A DNA stretch of 64,000 bases from Dryomyza anilis (taxonomy: Eukaryota > Arthropoda > Insecta > Diptera > Dryomyzidae). Below the pieces are notes generated by a model, which was given only the letters and a program-made list of their open reading frames with translations, searched no databases and was not told where the DNA came from. Both the position numbers and the translations under genes were made by a program. Shown piece by piece: positions 40,619 to 51,963 of the stretch (position 1 is its first letter; every line of letters begins with the position of its first letter). Location: assembly GCA_951804985.1 (NCBI GenBank), contig OX638136.1:4405852-4469851 (forward strand). The letters are read 5' to 3'.

Positions 40619-42881
40619 GTAATAGCCAACATTCTTTGCAAATATTCGTTATGATATTCTTAATGATGGCACGCATCAGCATAGGTGGGACACCTTTGCA
40701 ACAACTGAACAAGCATACGCTCATGTACTCTCACTTGTTACGCACTTTTGGTTGGTACACTATGACACTTTATAGATGCGCTACGATCAGTATGGATAGT
40801 ACAATTTTATCTATAGCCTATAATACAAGATATAGCATGGATCGACAAATTAGATATATTTCTTTTTATTTTCTTCTTATTAAATATTACCGCAATTATT
40901 ATATTATAATTATTGCAATCCGATTAATTAATTAATTAATTAACATACGTACAACCAATACGCACTATAATGCGGAGAATAGAGTACAAGGTGCGTGGCG
41001 AGTAGATTGAGAAGTACCGCTTGATAAGAGAAACCGGTTCGACCGATTTGACTTACCACGCGCAAGTAGAAAACCATGCGGTGGAGAAGGTTCGAAAAAA
41101 ACCAGCGATACGAAAAGTTCATTGTAGAGCGTAAAGCGTTAAAAATTTAACTAATTTCTTTGAAAAAGTGCTGATAAAATTTGAATATCAGACGTACATA
41201 GAACTCGGCTTAATTAATTGAACAAAACAAAAAAATTGTATTCGCGGTTTATTAAAAAACATTTATTTAATAAAGCATTACATCCATCGCCTGAAGACAG
41301 CAAGGGTGCTCCCCAATGTGATCTTCATGGTTCATCCGAGCCCCGCGAAATTGTGGCGTGGCGAGAACTCGTCATCCACTCAACCAGTTTAGATGGTTAA
41401 AATCAAATTCTTCAAAACGTTAAAGTTATGGAAGTGCCTCAAATGAAGGCGACAATCGAATTTAATTAATTTTCATGATGTATATTGATTTATTTAATGC
41501 ATTTTTCAATTCAAATTTTACATTTCATTGTGCAATTGTGCTATTAAAACTTACAAGCTAATTGTAAAATTATATTAAAACTACAATGCAATTAATTTAA
41601 AAACATATAAAAAAAAAATTCCATGCATTTTATTAATCTAAAATTTAAAACTGTAAATAAATAATAATACATTCAACTAACTAAAGTAAAATAGAAGTAC
41701 AACTGTTCATACATCACATGTAAATTTTATCCGCATTAAAATTCTTAATTACATATTTTTTTATATATTATTAAATTAAAACTTAAATTAAATATTAATA
41801 TTATGTACAGGTAAATGCAAATATTAATAATCTAGTATATAATTATGTTACTAATTGTAACCTAAACCTTTTAACTATTTAATGGGTTAATGGAGGGCTA
41901 ATTAAATATCTCTAGCATATCTTAATTTTTTTTTTCTTATACACATGCTTGAAACGTATAAAAAAAATGACACATACGTATTTTTACTCAACAAGAATAA
42001 CAGCAGCAATAAACATCAACGTCTCTGGGCCCAAAGTCGCTTCGATGGAGAACAAGTAAATGTCACTCTATTTTTTTTTATGTTGTTGATTGTCGATTAC
42101 AACAACACCATTCATATGCTAAAGATAACTACTCTCAATTAATTTATTTTTATTAAAATCGTTTCAATATAAAGTCATTCCGCTCTTGCGTTCTTTTCTA
42201 ATTTGCATTTCTCTAATCTCTTCTTTTATATGTTAATTTTTGTAAACTTACTCTCAATTATTTAAAGAATTATGCACGGTTGTATTTTAAGAGAAATTTA
42301 CTACATAATATAAAACAAAAATGTTACTATTTTGAATTCATGCTGATTAATAAATTAATAATTAAACTACTTTTAAATTAAAAATTAAACTACTTGTAAA
42401 CTAATAATTATACTACTTATATTTTGCTATTATGTACAACGTAAAAATGAATTTATATAAATCTGAAGTTATTATTTTGTATAAACCTATTAAAACGTAC
42501 TTTTGAATTAATTAAAATGTGTTAAGTTTTCCTTTTGTCCCTAGATGATGGTGAATTAAGCTAAGTAAGCACAAATGTTGTATAGGGGCAATCATAAATT
42601 AACAACAATTGCCATGGTAGGGTGGGTGAAGAACATCGATACTGATACCATCACAGGATCGCATATTGATGAAGTGCGTTTCGTATTTTTTGGGTTTTCT
42701 TTTAGTTCGCGTTTTGCTTATTTTTTTATTTTTCTTTAAAGTGCACATAATTAAATGTTGTACGGTCAGGCAATAAAGGAGGAGGTAAGATCCCCGACAA
42801 TCCGGCGAGCTAGCCAGAGCATAGCTAGATGTGCACGACCTCCGACCTCTTTTTGTTGCGTTTGTAAGGCTGACAAATACA
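40619..42881 (+). repeat. 5' LTR of Gypsy 2 (2.26 kb)
   Basis: Direct repeat of 48424-50726. Starts GTAATAGCCAACATTCTTTG and ends AAGGCTGACAAATACA, four bases before the primer-binding site. The LTR is unusually long for a Gypsy element. It contains a balanced-composition island (41260-41400, CATCGCCTGAAGACAGCAAGG), preceded by AATAAA (41268-41273), a 60-codon frame (41218-41400) and a CGAGCTAGCCAGAGC block near the 3' end. The expected initial T of TG is A in this copy. Confidence 0.88.
41218..41400 (+). CDS. 60-codon ORF within the LTR, kept in both LTRs
   Basis: The frame is the same in the 3' LTR (49056-49238), with an identical predicted sequence. It has a basic N-terminus (NKTKKLYSRFIKKHLF) and a tail containing HPSPEDSKGAPQCDLHGSS. 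No domain is recognised. Identity between the LTRs follows from their common origin and is not evidence of selection. The patch is more GC-rich than the rest of the LTR, so it might instead be an RNA element. Confidence 0.25.
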   Translation: MNKTKKLYSRFIKKHLFNKALHPSPEDSKGAPQCDLHGSSEPREIVAWRELVIHSTSLDG

Positions 42882-42885
42882 CATT

Positions 42886-42903
42886 TGGCGCCCAACGTGG
42901 GGC
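42886..42903 (+). promoter_or_regulatory. Primer-binding site, tRNA-Lys type
   Basis: TGGCGCCCAACGTGGGGC, an 18-base match to the 3' end complement of tRNA-Lys as used by several retroelements, lying four bases after the 5' LTR. It would prime minus-strand cDNA. The 3' LTR is followed by unrelated DNA at the same place, which confirms the LTR boundary. Confidence 0.92.
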
Positions 42904-43401
42904 GTAGCAATTTTAATTGTTTCTTTTAGTTACTCTATATTTTGCTGCGTTTACCATAATTTTTTATTGAATCTGAATATGATAACATCTAACATATTTC
43001 ATTTTGCTCTTTTATTCAATTAATATTACGATAGTATATCATAAACTTGTATTAGGAATTTGCGATTGTTAATCATGTATACCACGGATTAATAGACCAA
43101 TAAAAAGAATATTCTCGTCATGTTAATAATACAACAAATATTATTTCATAAATTACATTTATATTCAATTTAAAACAATAGTTTTCGTGCTTTGAGTTTA
43201 ATTTTAAAGGATTTATTTTTTTTAGTTTAGAATTTATTTTGAATTAATTACCGATAAAGTTGAGCTCAACATGTTTCCATTAATACCCCCTAAATGATTC
43301 GAATAATTACTTCATCAATATCTAACTTATACAATTCGCCATCGCTCTAATATTAAATCGGGACACATTTATATACGTATATTTTTTTACTTTAATTGGA
43401 A
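42904..43401 (+). other. Gypsy 2 leader
   Basis: Untranslated AT-rich leader between the primer-binding site and the Gag start. No open frame. A possible packaging region by position only. Confidence 0.6.
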
Positions 43402-45027
43402 ATGGCTAAAGCCAATCCCCTTAACAATTTAGATAATATTGGAATGACCAATTTTGTGGAGTTTGTAATGAAGTTTTAAACCGAACGCAAGATATTTGTT
43501 CCACTTCATGCAAGCACAATTTTCATAACACTTGTATTCTAGATTGGTTGAGGCGAGACAACACATGTCCTATCGGTCGACAGATATGTGACGCTACAAA
43601 GTTGACGAACGTATTTGCACCGACATACGTAGATGCATCCACTTATAATTCGGTACCGATGTCACAAAATAATTTGATTGCACCTGAAATTCAAGATAAA
43701 GTTCAAAACCCTATGAATCGCGGTAGAGGACGCGGCAGAGGACGTGGTAGAGGTGCGACGCCCAGTTACTCGTTCTATGCAAAACAAAAACAAAGATAAT
43801 ATCCACAATTGGACTTATCGCGACTCAAATGAGGATGCGCGAGTTGCTTTTACAAGTTCTGTTAATCATAGTTTTTCGCAACCTCAACCAGCATTATCAG
43901 AAAGACATTCATTAAATCACACAGATGTTGCAAGAATTGCACAATCAATTGTAGAATCAGGACAACAAAATATGTTTAATCAACTTACATCCTATCTAAA
44001 CACGACCATTGAGCAGGTGCTACAAAGGCAACTTGAATCTTTAAGAGTTGATGATCACCCTGCTCCCCCTAATTCGGCAGCAACTGAACCGGAATGGCCT
44101 CGTACTTTTCCTACCTTTTCACGATATATTAGCGAACTTTCGCAAATGGTTCCAAACTAACCTCAACGGCATAACGATGCAAATCGATATAGCTCGAATA
44201 GTCGTGTAGGTATTCAGGCAGAAAAAGTAGCGAGTATAATACAAAAATGGAATCTCAAATTTGATGGTCCTGAAGATGGTATGACTGTGGAAGAATTTAT
44301 ATATAGGTTAGAGTCCTTGACTCAACAAAATTTATCTGATGATTACCAATTGCTATGCGATAATTTGCACATGGTGTTCGTTGGAAAAGCAAAAGATTGG
44401 TTCTGGAGATACCACCGTCGACATCACCAATTTTCTTGGGAACTGTTCTGTGGGGAAGTAAGGAAGAGATATGAAGACGCGTTAACAGACTTCGACATTT
44501 GGGAGAAGATTAGGAAAAGACGGCAAAAAGAACACGAAAATTTCGACGAATATCAAACGGCTATAGAAGAGTTAGCAGATCGTTTACAAAACGGCATTTC
44601 TGATAGCGAGCTTGTAGATGCTCTTATTCGAAATCTCAAACCCAATTTAAGATACGAACTTTTACATTTTAATATTCGTACCATTCCTAAGCTTCGTGAA
44701 GAAGTACGTAAACATGAAACTTTTACGGCAGAGTTCAACCGTAACACACTTCGCAATAAGGCGCAATGGCAAAAACCTCGCGTCACTGAAGTGTATGCCG
44801 AAGATATCAACGGCACTTCACTAGATGAGGAAATCTCGGAATTAAGAAGCGCCAAGCCGCTTGTATGTTGGAACTGCGATAAACAAGGCCATCGATACGA
44901 TAATTATTTGGCGAAACCGAATATTTTCTGCTACGGATGTAGTAAGAAAGATACTTATAAACCGCGATGTATAAACTGTAACCCTGCGGAAAACCGCAAG
45001 GGGGATGCGACCAACAACACCTCCTAA
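43402..45027 (+). pseudogene. Gypsy 2 Gag with N-terminal RING-H2-like finger and RG repeat
   Basis: Starts ATG (43402, MAKANPLNN). After a one-base frame change near 43455 it reads CGVC...CSTSCKHNFHNTCILDWL...NTCPIG, spaced like a RING-H2 finger (C-x2-C, C-x-H-x2-H-x2-C, CP). The last zinc ligand of CP-x-C is Gly. An Arg-Gly run follows (GRGRGRGRGRG, 43717-43758). A second frame change at about 43760 leads to RPVTRSMQ and an in-frame TAA (44158-44160). The capsid part (44161-44750) has WNLKFDGPEDG, VFVGKAKDWFWRY and RKRRQKEHENFDEYQ, ending in two altered knuckles (CWNCDKQGH, CYGCSKKDTYKPRC). Capsid and knuckles are standard Gypsy Gag; the RING finger is not. A RING can act as ubiquitin ligase; whether this one does is unknown. 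Confidence 0.78.
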
Positions 45028-45338
45028 CCGCATCCCAAAAAGATAAATTAGAGTACAAGTGCGCGAGTACCTCTACTAACTTTGATTTTGACTTACCGGA
45101 TTTTCAACCTTCTATTCTACTAAGACCTGATTTAGACACACTTCCCAGACTTACACCAGCAATTCCATTTCATGAACGACTATTAAATTATAATAAAGTA
45201 CGGCAACGATTTTTCGGCGATGTTCCGTCAATTAATCTCGTTAAGATAACAAAACCAAAACGATCTACGCAACGGCTAAAACAATTTTGGAAAAACATTA
45301 CTTCTACTCGCAAGAAATTAGTTTCAGCAATTTTTACA

Positions 45339-45677
45339 AACTCAGACAACTGATTATATATTGAAATTAAACTTATAGATAAAACATATATGGCACTGTT
45401 AGATTCGGGTGCAAACATTAGTTGCATTGGCTCAGAGGCAGCCAGCGATATAGTAGAAAGCACTGTAATTAGAAAGTTTTCTAGATTCGTAAAAACTGCA
45501 GATGGCAGCTCTTGCAAGGTAGTGGGTAAATTGACGACAGAATTAACATACAGAAATATTACAAAACCAATCGAGTTATTTGTTATACCAGATTTAAAAC
45601 AGAATGTTTATTTAGGCATGAATTTTTGGCGCGACTTCGGTCTTGAAGATTCACTTTTTAACAACCTAGGAACATGA
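45339..45677 (+). pseudogene. Gypsy 2 protease
   Basis: Contains IEIKLIDKTYMALLDSGANI with the catalytic DSGA and, at the C-terminal side, LKQNVYLGMNFWRDFGL, the usual hydrophobic-Gly part of retroviral-type proteases. The segment between Gag and protease (45028-45338) is in another frame. It ends by a stop at 45677, and the sequence resumes in a shifted frame (45690 onwards). Confidence 0.85.
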
Positions 45678-45689
45678 TGTTGGTACAGA

Positions 45690-46505
45690 ATATCCACAGG
45701 ATGACGAACCAAAAATGCACTGTCTGACTCCTGACCAAGCAAGGCGCTTGCGCACAGTTATCGAAATTTTTCCGTCTTTTGCACGCGATGGTTTGGGCAA
45801 AACTAGCCTCATCAAACATGTCATAGATGTGGGTAATGCGAGAGCTGTTAAACAGCGACACTATACAGTGTCACAGTGTTTGCAGAAGTTGATCAAATGT
45901 TAGCGTTAGATGTTATAGAAGAGTCTATAAGTCCATGGAGTAGCAATTGTATTTTGGTGCGGCGTAACAATAAAAACCGACTTTGTTTAGATTCTCGTGA
46001 AGTAAATAAGCACACACTTAAAGACGCCTACCCTCTGCCTCACATAGATGGCATATTAAGCAGACTTCCTCCTGCTAGATTCATAACCGGTTTGGATATG
46101 AAACATGCATTCTGGCAGATACCTTTAGAGGAAAAGTCTCGGCAACTCACCGCATTTACAATACCAAATCGACCGCTGTATCAATAGAAAGTAATGCCTT
46201 TCGGGTTGTGCAACGCGCCCCAAACCCTTTGCAGACTTATGGATCGAGTTCTCCCGGCTAACTTAAGAGAGCGCGTATTTATATATCTGGACGATTTGTT
46301 GATCTTGTCAGAGGATTTTGATTCCCACTTATTACTTCTTCAGGAAGTAGCTCTGCATTTAAAAAAAGCGAATTTATCGTTAAATATCGAAAAATCGAAA
46401 TTTTGTATGACGGAAGTCATACATTTATCGTTGGACAAGGCCAAATAAAAATGGACCCAGATAAAATCTCTGCTATTCTAGAATTTCCTGTACCAACCAC
46501 TGTAA
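45690..46505 (+). pseudogene. Gypsy 2 reverse transcriptase
   Basis: Begins with the lead-in MHCLTPDQARRLRTVIEIF, and KQRHYTVS then a frame change at about 45880. The domain follows: FAEVDQMLALDVIEESISPW, RFITGLDMKHAFWQIPLEEK (motif A Asp). A single TAG stop lies at 46186-46188 before MPFGLCNAPQTL (motif B), then VFIYLDDLLILSEDFD (motif C, YLDD intact). After another frame change near 46420 comes the connection to RNase H. All catalytic Asp residues remain. Confidence 0.9.
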
Positions 46506-46509
46506 ACAG

Positions 46510-47080
46510 TTGAGAAGTTTCTTAGGCCTAGCAGGTTGGTATAGGCGTTTTATTGCTAATTTTTCTTCCGTTACCTTTGCAATGACGGAGCTGCTAAAGA
46601 AAAGTAAAACCTTTCAGTGGAATAATGATGCTCAGGTTGCATTTGAAAAATTGAAACTTCTTCTTACGTCTGCACCAATTTTGGTGATGCCAGATTTTAC
46701 AAAACCTTTTCAGTTGCAATGCGATGCCAGCTTGAGTGGTTTAGGTTGCGTTCTTACCCAGGAGAATGAAGATAATATTGAATTACCTATTGCCTTCATG
46801 TCTACAAAACTATCAAAATCTCAAAGAAATTATTTAGTCACTGAATTAGAATGTTTAGCGGTAATTCATGGCATTAAGAAATTTCGACCATTCATCGAAG
46901 GGCAAGACTTTACAGTGATAACAGACCACGCTAGTCTTCAGTGGCTGATGCGGCAGAAAGATCTGGGTAGGACGTTTAGCGCGATGGGCGATGAAATTAC
47001 AGGGATTCAGCTTCAATATTATGCATAGGCGTGGCACAGAGAATGTCGTGGCTGATACTCTTTCGAGACGCCCTGATGAA
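46510..47080 (+). pseudogene. Gypsy 2 RNase H
   Basis: MRSFLGLAGWYRRFIANFSS, LKLLLTSAPILVMPDFTKPF, FQLQCDASLSGLGCVLTQ (first catalytic Asp), YLVTELECLAVIHGIKKFRP (Glu) and FTVITDHASLQWLM (Asp). A frame change at about 46980-46990 leads into FNIMHRRGTENVVADTLSR. This is the usual Ty3/Gypsy tether and RNase H arrangement, directly followed by integrase. It would remove RNA during cDNA synthesis. Confidence 0.9.
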
Positions 47081-47281
47081 ATCATAGAAGAACTGGACGA
47101 CGTTGGTCCAATAATTGATTTAGATTCGGAGTGCTTTAAAGGACCTGATTATGAAGATTTAAGAGAACGCGTTAGGCAAAATCAAAATAGATTTCCTGAC
47201 ATCAAAATCATTGATAATTTTGTGTATAAACGCACTCAGCCTTCTACAGGAGATGCCGAACAGGAATAAAATTCTTGGAAA

Positions 47282-48355
47282 TTGTGGATTCCGAAAGATC
47301 TTGTTGAAAACGTTATATTCCGTGCTCATAACCCTCTGCTAGCAGCACACTGCGGCACCGACAAGACTCTGGAGAAAATCCGACGGTATTTGTATTGGCC
47401 AAGTATGGTAACACAGATACGCGAATATATTAGAAGTTGTGAGATTTGTCGCTGTACAAAAAGCACAAATAGCATTCTACGGCCACCAAATGGTAGACAG
47501 ATGACATCTGATCGGCTATTTCAAAGATTATTTCTTGATATTTTAGGACCGTATCCTAGATCAAAATCAGGAAATATAGGTTTGCTTATTATTATGGATC
47601 ATATGTCCAAATTTCATTTTTTGAAGCCGCTTAAAAAATTTACTTCTAATTTAATTTGTGATTATCTAGAAAATAGCATATTTTATACTTTCGGCGTACC
47701 GGAAACAATTTTGACTGGTAATGGCACACAATTCAAATCAGGCCTGTTTGAATCATTCCTTACTCGTTTCGGCGTTTCGCATATGTGCACCGCAATTTAC
47801 TCACCGCAAGCTAACGGTTCGGAGCGAGTTAACAGATCGATTATTGCAGCTATCAGAGCTTATATCGAAAAAGACCATTCAACATGGGATATGCATTTAA
47901 ACGAAATCACCTGCGCTTTGCGTAGCAGCGTTCATCAGAGTACAGGATATTCCCCCTACTTTCTTTTATTTGGGCAAAATATGTTGATACACGGGAAAGA
48001 TTATGAATTATTGCGAAAGCTCCATTTAAAAGATGAAGATACCATTATAAGTCATCCTGAAATTATGCTTCAATTAAGAAAAACTGCCAAGGAAAACATG
48101 ACTAAATCATTTGAAAATAATGCTAGAAGGTGCAATCTGCGATCTAGACCTATCACATTTAAATTAGGCGAAGACGTATTTGCAAGAAATTTTGTGCAAA
48201 GCAGTATGATTAAAAAAATAAATGCTAAGCTAGCGCCTACATTTGCCAAAGCTACAGTAAAACGCAAATTCGGTTCAGTTTATTATGAATTAGTCGATTC
48301 AGGTGGGAAAACTTTAGGTATCTACCATTGCAAAGCCATACAACAGAAAAGATAA
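47282..48355 (+). CDS. Gypsy 2 integrase, long open frame with a missing catalytic Asp
   Basis: 357 codons without a stop. The zinc finger is HNPLLAAHCGTDKTLEKIRR...CEICRCTKS (HHCC). The core has LFLDILGPYPRSKSGN (first Asp). The second motif reads ILTGNGTQFKSGLFESF, where the catalytic Asp of the normal DNG is Gly. The third motif SPQANGSERVNRSIIAAIRA has the Glu. A C-terminal domain follows (KLGEDVFARNFVQSSMIKKI) and ends near the LTR. The loss of the Asp would disable the enzyme. The preceding stretch (46991-47269) is in a different frame and ends in a stop, so this protein would not be joined to the rest of Pol. Confidence 0.88.
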   Translation: MWIPKDLVENVIFRAHNPLLAAHCGTDKTLEKIRRYLYWPSMVTQIREYIRSCEICRCTKSTNSILRPPNGRQMTSDRLFQRLFLDILGPYPRSKSGNIGLLIIMDHMSKFHFLKPLKKFTSNLICDYLENSIFYTFGVPETILTGNGTQFKSGLFESFLTRFGVSHMCTAIYSPQANGSERVNRSIIAAIRAYIEKDHSTWDMHLNEITCALRSSVHQSTGYSPYFLLFGQNMLIHGKDYELLRKLHLKDEDTIISHPEIMLQLRKTAKENMTKSFENNARRCNLRSRPITFKLGEDVFARNFVQSSMIKKINAKLAPTFAKATVKRKFGSVYYELVDSGGKTLGIYHCKAIQQKR

Positions 48356-48423
48356 ACTCAATTGGCTTCCTTCAGCTAATGCTTCTTCAATCTAATTAAG
48401 ATTTCTTACCCATTATCTGTTTT

Positions 48424-50726
48424 GTAATAGCCAACATTCTTTACAAATATTCGTTATGATATTCTTAATGATGGCACGCATCAGCATAGGTGGGACACCT
48501 CTGCACATGCAATTCGAGTGGTAAAATTTGTCTTAGCAACAACTGAACAAGCATACGCTCATGTACTCTCACTTGTTACGCACTTTTGGTTGGTACACTA
48601 TGACACTTTATAGATGCGCTACGATCAGTATGGATAGTACAATTTTATCTATAGCCTATAATACAAGATATAGCATGGATCGACAAATTAGATATATTTC
48701 TTTTTATTTTCTTCTTATTAAATATTACCGCAATTATTATATTATAATTATTGCAATCCGATTAATTAATTAATTAATTAACATACGTACAACCAATACG
48801 CACTATAATGCGGAGAATAGAGTACAAGGTGCGTGGCGAGTAGATTGAGAAGTACCGCTTGATAAGAGAAACCGGTTCGACCGATTTGACTTACCACGCG
48901 CAAGTAGAAAACCATGCGGTGGAGAAGGTTCGAAAAAAACCAGCGATACGAAAAGTACATTGTAGAGCGTAAAGCGTTAAAAATTTAACTAATTTCTTTG
49001 AAAAGGTGCTGATAAAATTTGAATATCAGACGTACATAGAACTCGGCTTAATTAATTGAACAAAACAAAAAAATTGTATTCGCGGTTTATTAAAAAACAT
49101 TTATTTAATAAAGCATTACATCCATCGCCTGAAGACAGCAAGGGTGCTCCCCAATGTGACCTTCATGGTTCATCCGAGCCCCGCGAAATTGTGGCGTGGC
49201 GAGAACTCGTCATCCACTCAACCAGTTTAGATGGTTAAAATCAAATTCTTCAAAACGTTAAAGTTATGGAAGTGCCTCAAATGAAGGCGAAAATCGAATT
49301 TAATTAATTGTCATGATGTATATTGATTTATTTAATGCATTTTTCAATTCAAATTTAACATTTCATTGTGCAATTGTGCTATTAAAACTTCCAAGCTAAT
49401 TGTAAAATTATATTAAAACTACAATTCATTTAATTTAAAAACATATAAAAAAAAAAATTCCATGCATTTTATTAATCTAAAATTTAAAACTGTAAATAAA
49501 TAATAATACATTCAACTAACTAAAGTAAAATAGAAGTACAACTGTTCATACATCACATGTAAATTTTATCCGCATTAAAATTCTTAATTACATATTTTTT
49601 TTATATATTATTAAATTAAAACTTAAATTAAATATTAATATTATGTACAGGTAAATGCAAATATTAATAATCTAGTATATAATTATGTTACTAATTGTAA
49701 CCTAAACCTTTTAACTATTTAATGGGTTAATGGAGGGCTAATTAAATATCTCTAGCATATCTTAATTTTTTTTTTATTATACACATGCATGAAACATATA
49801 AAAAAAAATGAAACATACGTATTTTTACTCAACAAGAATAACAGCAACAATAAACATCAACGTCTCTGGGCCCAAAGTCGCTTCGATGGAGAACAAGTAA
49901 GTGTCACTCTATTTTTTTTTTATGTTGTTGATTGTCGATTACAACAACACCATTCATATGCTAAAGAAACCTACTCTCAATTAATTTTTTTTTTATTAAA
50001 ATCGTTTCAATATAAAGTCATTCCGCTCTTGCGTTCTTTTCTAATTTGCATTTCTCTAATCTCTTCTTTTATATGTTAATTTTTGTAAACTTACTCTCAA
50101 TGATTTAAAGAATTATGCACGGTTGTATTTTAAGAGAAATTTACTACATAATATAAAACAAAAATGTTACTATTTTGAATTCATGCTGATTAATAAATTA
50201 ATAATTAAACTACTTATAAATTAAAAATTAAACTACTTGTAAACTAATAATTATACTACTTATATTTTGCTATTATGTACAACGTAAAAATGAATTTATA
50301 TAAACCTGAAGTTATTGTTTTGTATATACCTATTAAAACGTACTTTTGAATTAATTAAAATGTGTTAAGTTTTCCTTTTGTCCCTAGATTTATATGAGTG
50401 ATGGTGAATTAAGCAAAGTTAGCACAAATATTGTATAGGGGCAATCATAAACTAACAACAATTGCCATGGTAGGGTGGGTGAAGAACATCGTTCCTGATA
50501 CCATCACAGGATCGCATATTGATGAAGTGTGTTTCGTATTTTTTTGGGTTTTCTTTTAGTTCGCGTTTTGCTTATTTTTTTATTTTTCTTTAAAGTGCTC
50601 ATAATTAAATGTTGTACGGTCAGGCAATAATGGAGTAGGTAAGGCCCCGACAATCCGGCGAGCTAGCCAGAGCATAGCTAGATGTGCACGACTCTTTTTG
50701 TTGCGTTTGTAAGGCTGACGAATACA
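48424..50726 (+). repeat. 3' LTR of Gypsy 2 (2.30 kb)
   Basis: Direct repeat of the 5' LTR, beginning TGTAATAGCC if the T at 48423 is included, and ending GCTGACGAATACA. It carries about 33 bp extra near 48506-48538 (CATGCAATTCGAGTGG) and about 14 bp extra near 50389-50402. Differences from the 5' LTR otherwise look like scattered single bases. Confidence 0.88.
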
Positions 50727-51489
50727 TAGGTTATAACACATTTAATGTTGGCTTTGGTTTCCAATAAGTGATTGTAGTACTTGAGTCTGCAGTTATTTTT
50801 GAGTTCGTTGCCATAATAGAAGTTCGATGTATTATTTATTTTTTGTAATAAATAAAAATATAAATATAATTTATTTACATTAAATACATTGAGTCCTTAC
50901 CAATGTCGCGTTTAATAATGTGGATTATTACAAAAAAATACATGCGCCCATTTAGAGTATACACACAGAATGACGTACAAAACGAACATGTTTGTATTCG
51001 TTTTTATGTTTTTTCCACGTTTATTATTATAGGAGGAAACCATTGAATCAACAGTATTTATTCTATTTAAAATAATAATATTAAAATATTTAAAATTATG
51101 GTACTGAATTTTTCAAATACTATTGAATTAATTGTAAAACTTTTGATTTAAAAAGAAAAAAAACTATTAATGCGTGAACAATAAAATCAATGGTCGTACT
51201 ATTAAGTACTTAATGTGAGATTTTCTTCTGAGTGTACTACACCAAAATATAATATATCTCTAAGACTTTATTTAAAATTGAAGTTAGAAATATTTTTCTT
51301 TATTAGTAGGCTTTTATTTCAAAAATAGTATGAGTTGGAGAATTTAGTTTTTTAGAGACCCGAGCTCATTTTCAAAAACGAACATTTTCTTCAAAGACAT
51401 TATAATAGTATTCCAAAGGTAATAACTCTCAAACGATATTGTTAATAGAGAACAATTAAAAATAGTGGTTAATCGTTAAGATACAAATT
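50727..51489. other. No gene seen; AT-rich flank
   Basis: AT-rich DNA with several T/A-runs. No open frame or repeat recognised. Positions 50740-50830 (TTGGCTTTGGTTTCCAATAAG) are unassigned. Confidence 0.5.
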
Positions 51490-51555
51490 CTGGGTGTTAC
51501 AAACGGCGTACCAAACTGAATATACCCTTTCACTCTTAGCGTAGGGTATAAAAAC
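51490..51555 (+). repeat. mini-me/DINE-like right terminus
   Basis: CTGGGTGTTACAAACGGCG through the CCCTTTCACTC...GTAGGGTATAAAA end. Only the last 66 bp of the element is present. Confidence 0.85.
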
Positions 51556-51647
51556 CTCTTGTAATAATATTCTTCGAATCCAATTTGTAATCTTTAGCAT
51601 CAACGCAACTGATAAGTCCCATTGGCAAGACGTTATATCGCATCATT

Positions 51648-51905
51648 TTTTATACCCTACACTAAGAGTGAAAGGGTATATTCAGTTTGATACGCCGTTT
51701 GTAACACCCAGAAGGAAGCATCTCCGGTATGGAAAAGTATATATATTCTTGATCAGCATGACCTCCTGAGTCGATTTAGCGATGTCCGTCTGTCTGTCTG
51801 TTGAAATCCCTACTACTTTTAAAATTGAAGAGCTAGATAAATGAAATGAATAATTACACCTACTTTAAAATTTCCCATGTGATCTAACCTTCCCAACTGG
51901 TTTTT
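51648..51905 (-). repeat. mini-me/DINE-like element, internally deleted short copy
   Basis: Both ends are present: TTTTTATACCCTACACTAAG and CTTCCCAACTGG. The core, with GTCCGTCTGTCTGTCTG, is intact. The middle between AGATAAATGAAA and TAATTACACC is missing (including the hairpin), leaving 258 bp. Confidence 0.85.
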
Positions 51906-51963
51906 ATATTAAATTTATTAAGTTTTTGTATGGTAAATTGACAAACTAGAAAAAATAAACAAT

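Larger units (their letters stand above)
40619..50726 (+). mobile_element. Gypsy (Ty3-type) retrotransposon 2, about 10.1 kb, long LTRs
   Basis: LTRs at 40619-42881 and 48424-50726, primer-binding site 42886-42903, Gag (43402-45027), protease, reverse transcriptase, RNase H and integrase (45339-48355), all plus strand. The LTRs are nearly identical apart from small changes and two indels (about 33 bp near 48510 and about 14 bp near 50390), so insertion was fairly recent. The coding region nevertheless carries several frameshifts and stops. No env. No target duplication is apparent (flanks ATAAA and TAGG), and there is no purine tract directly before the 3' LTR; both are odd. Confidence 0.88.

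Noticed and set aside
42599..42910. 103-codon minus ORF at the 5' LTR end
   Set aside because: Overlaps the LTR end and primer-binding site on the opposite strand; no recognisable domain, and not kept as the same frame in the 3' LTR.
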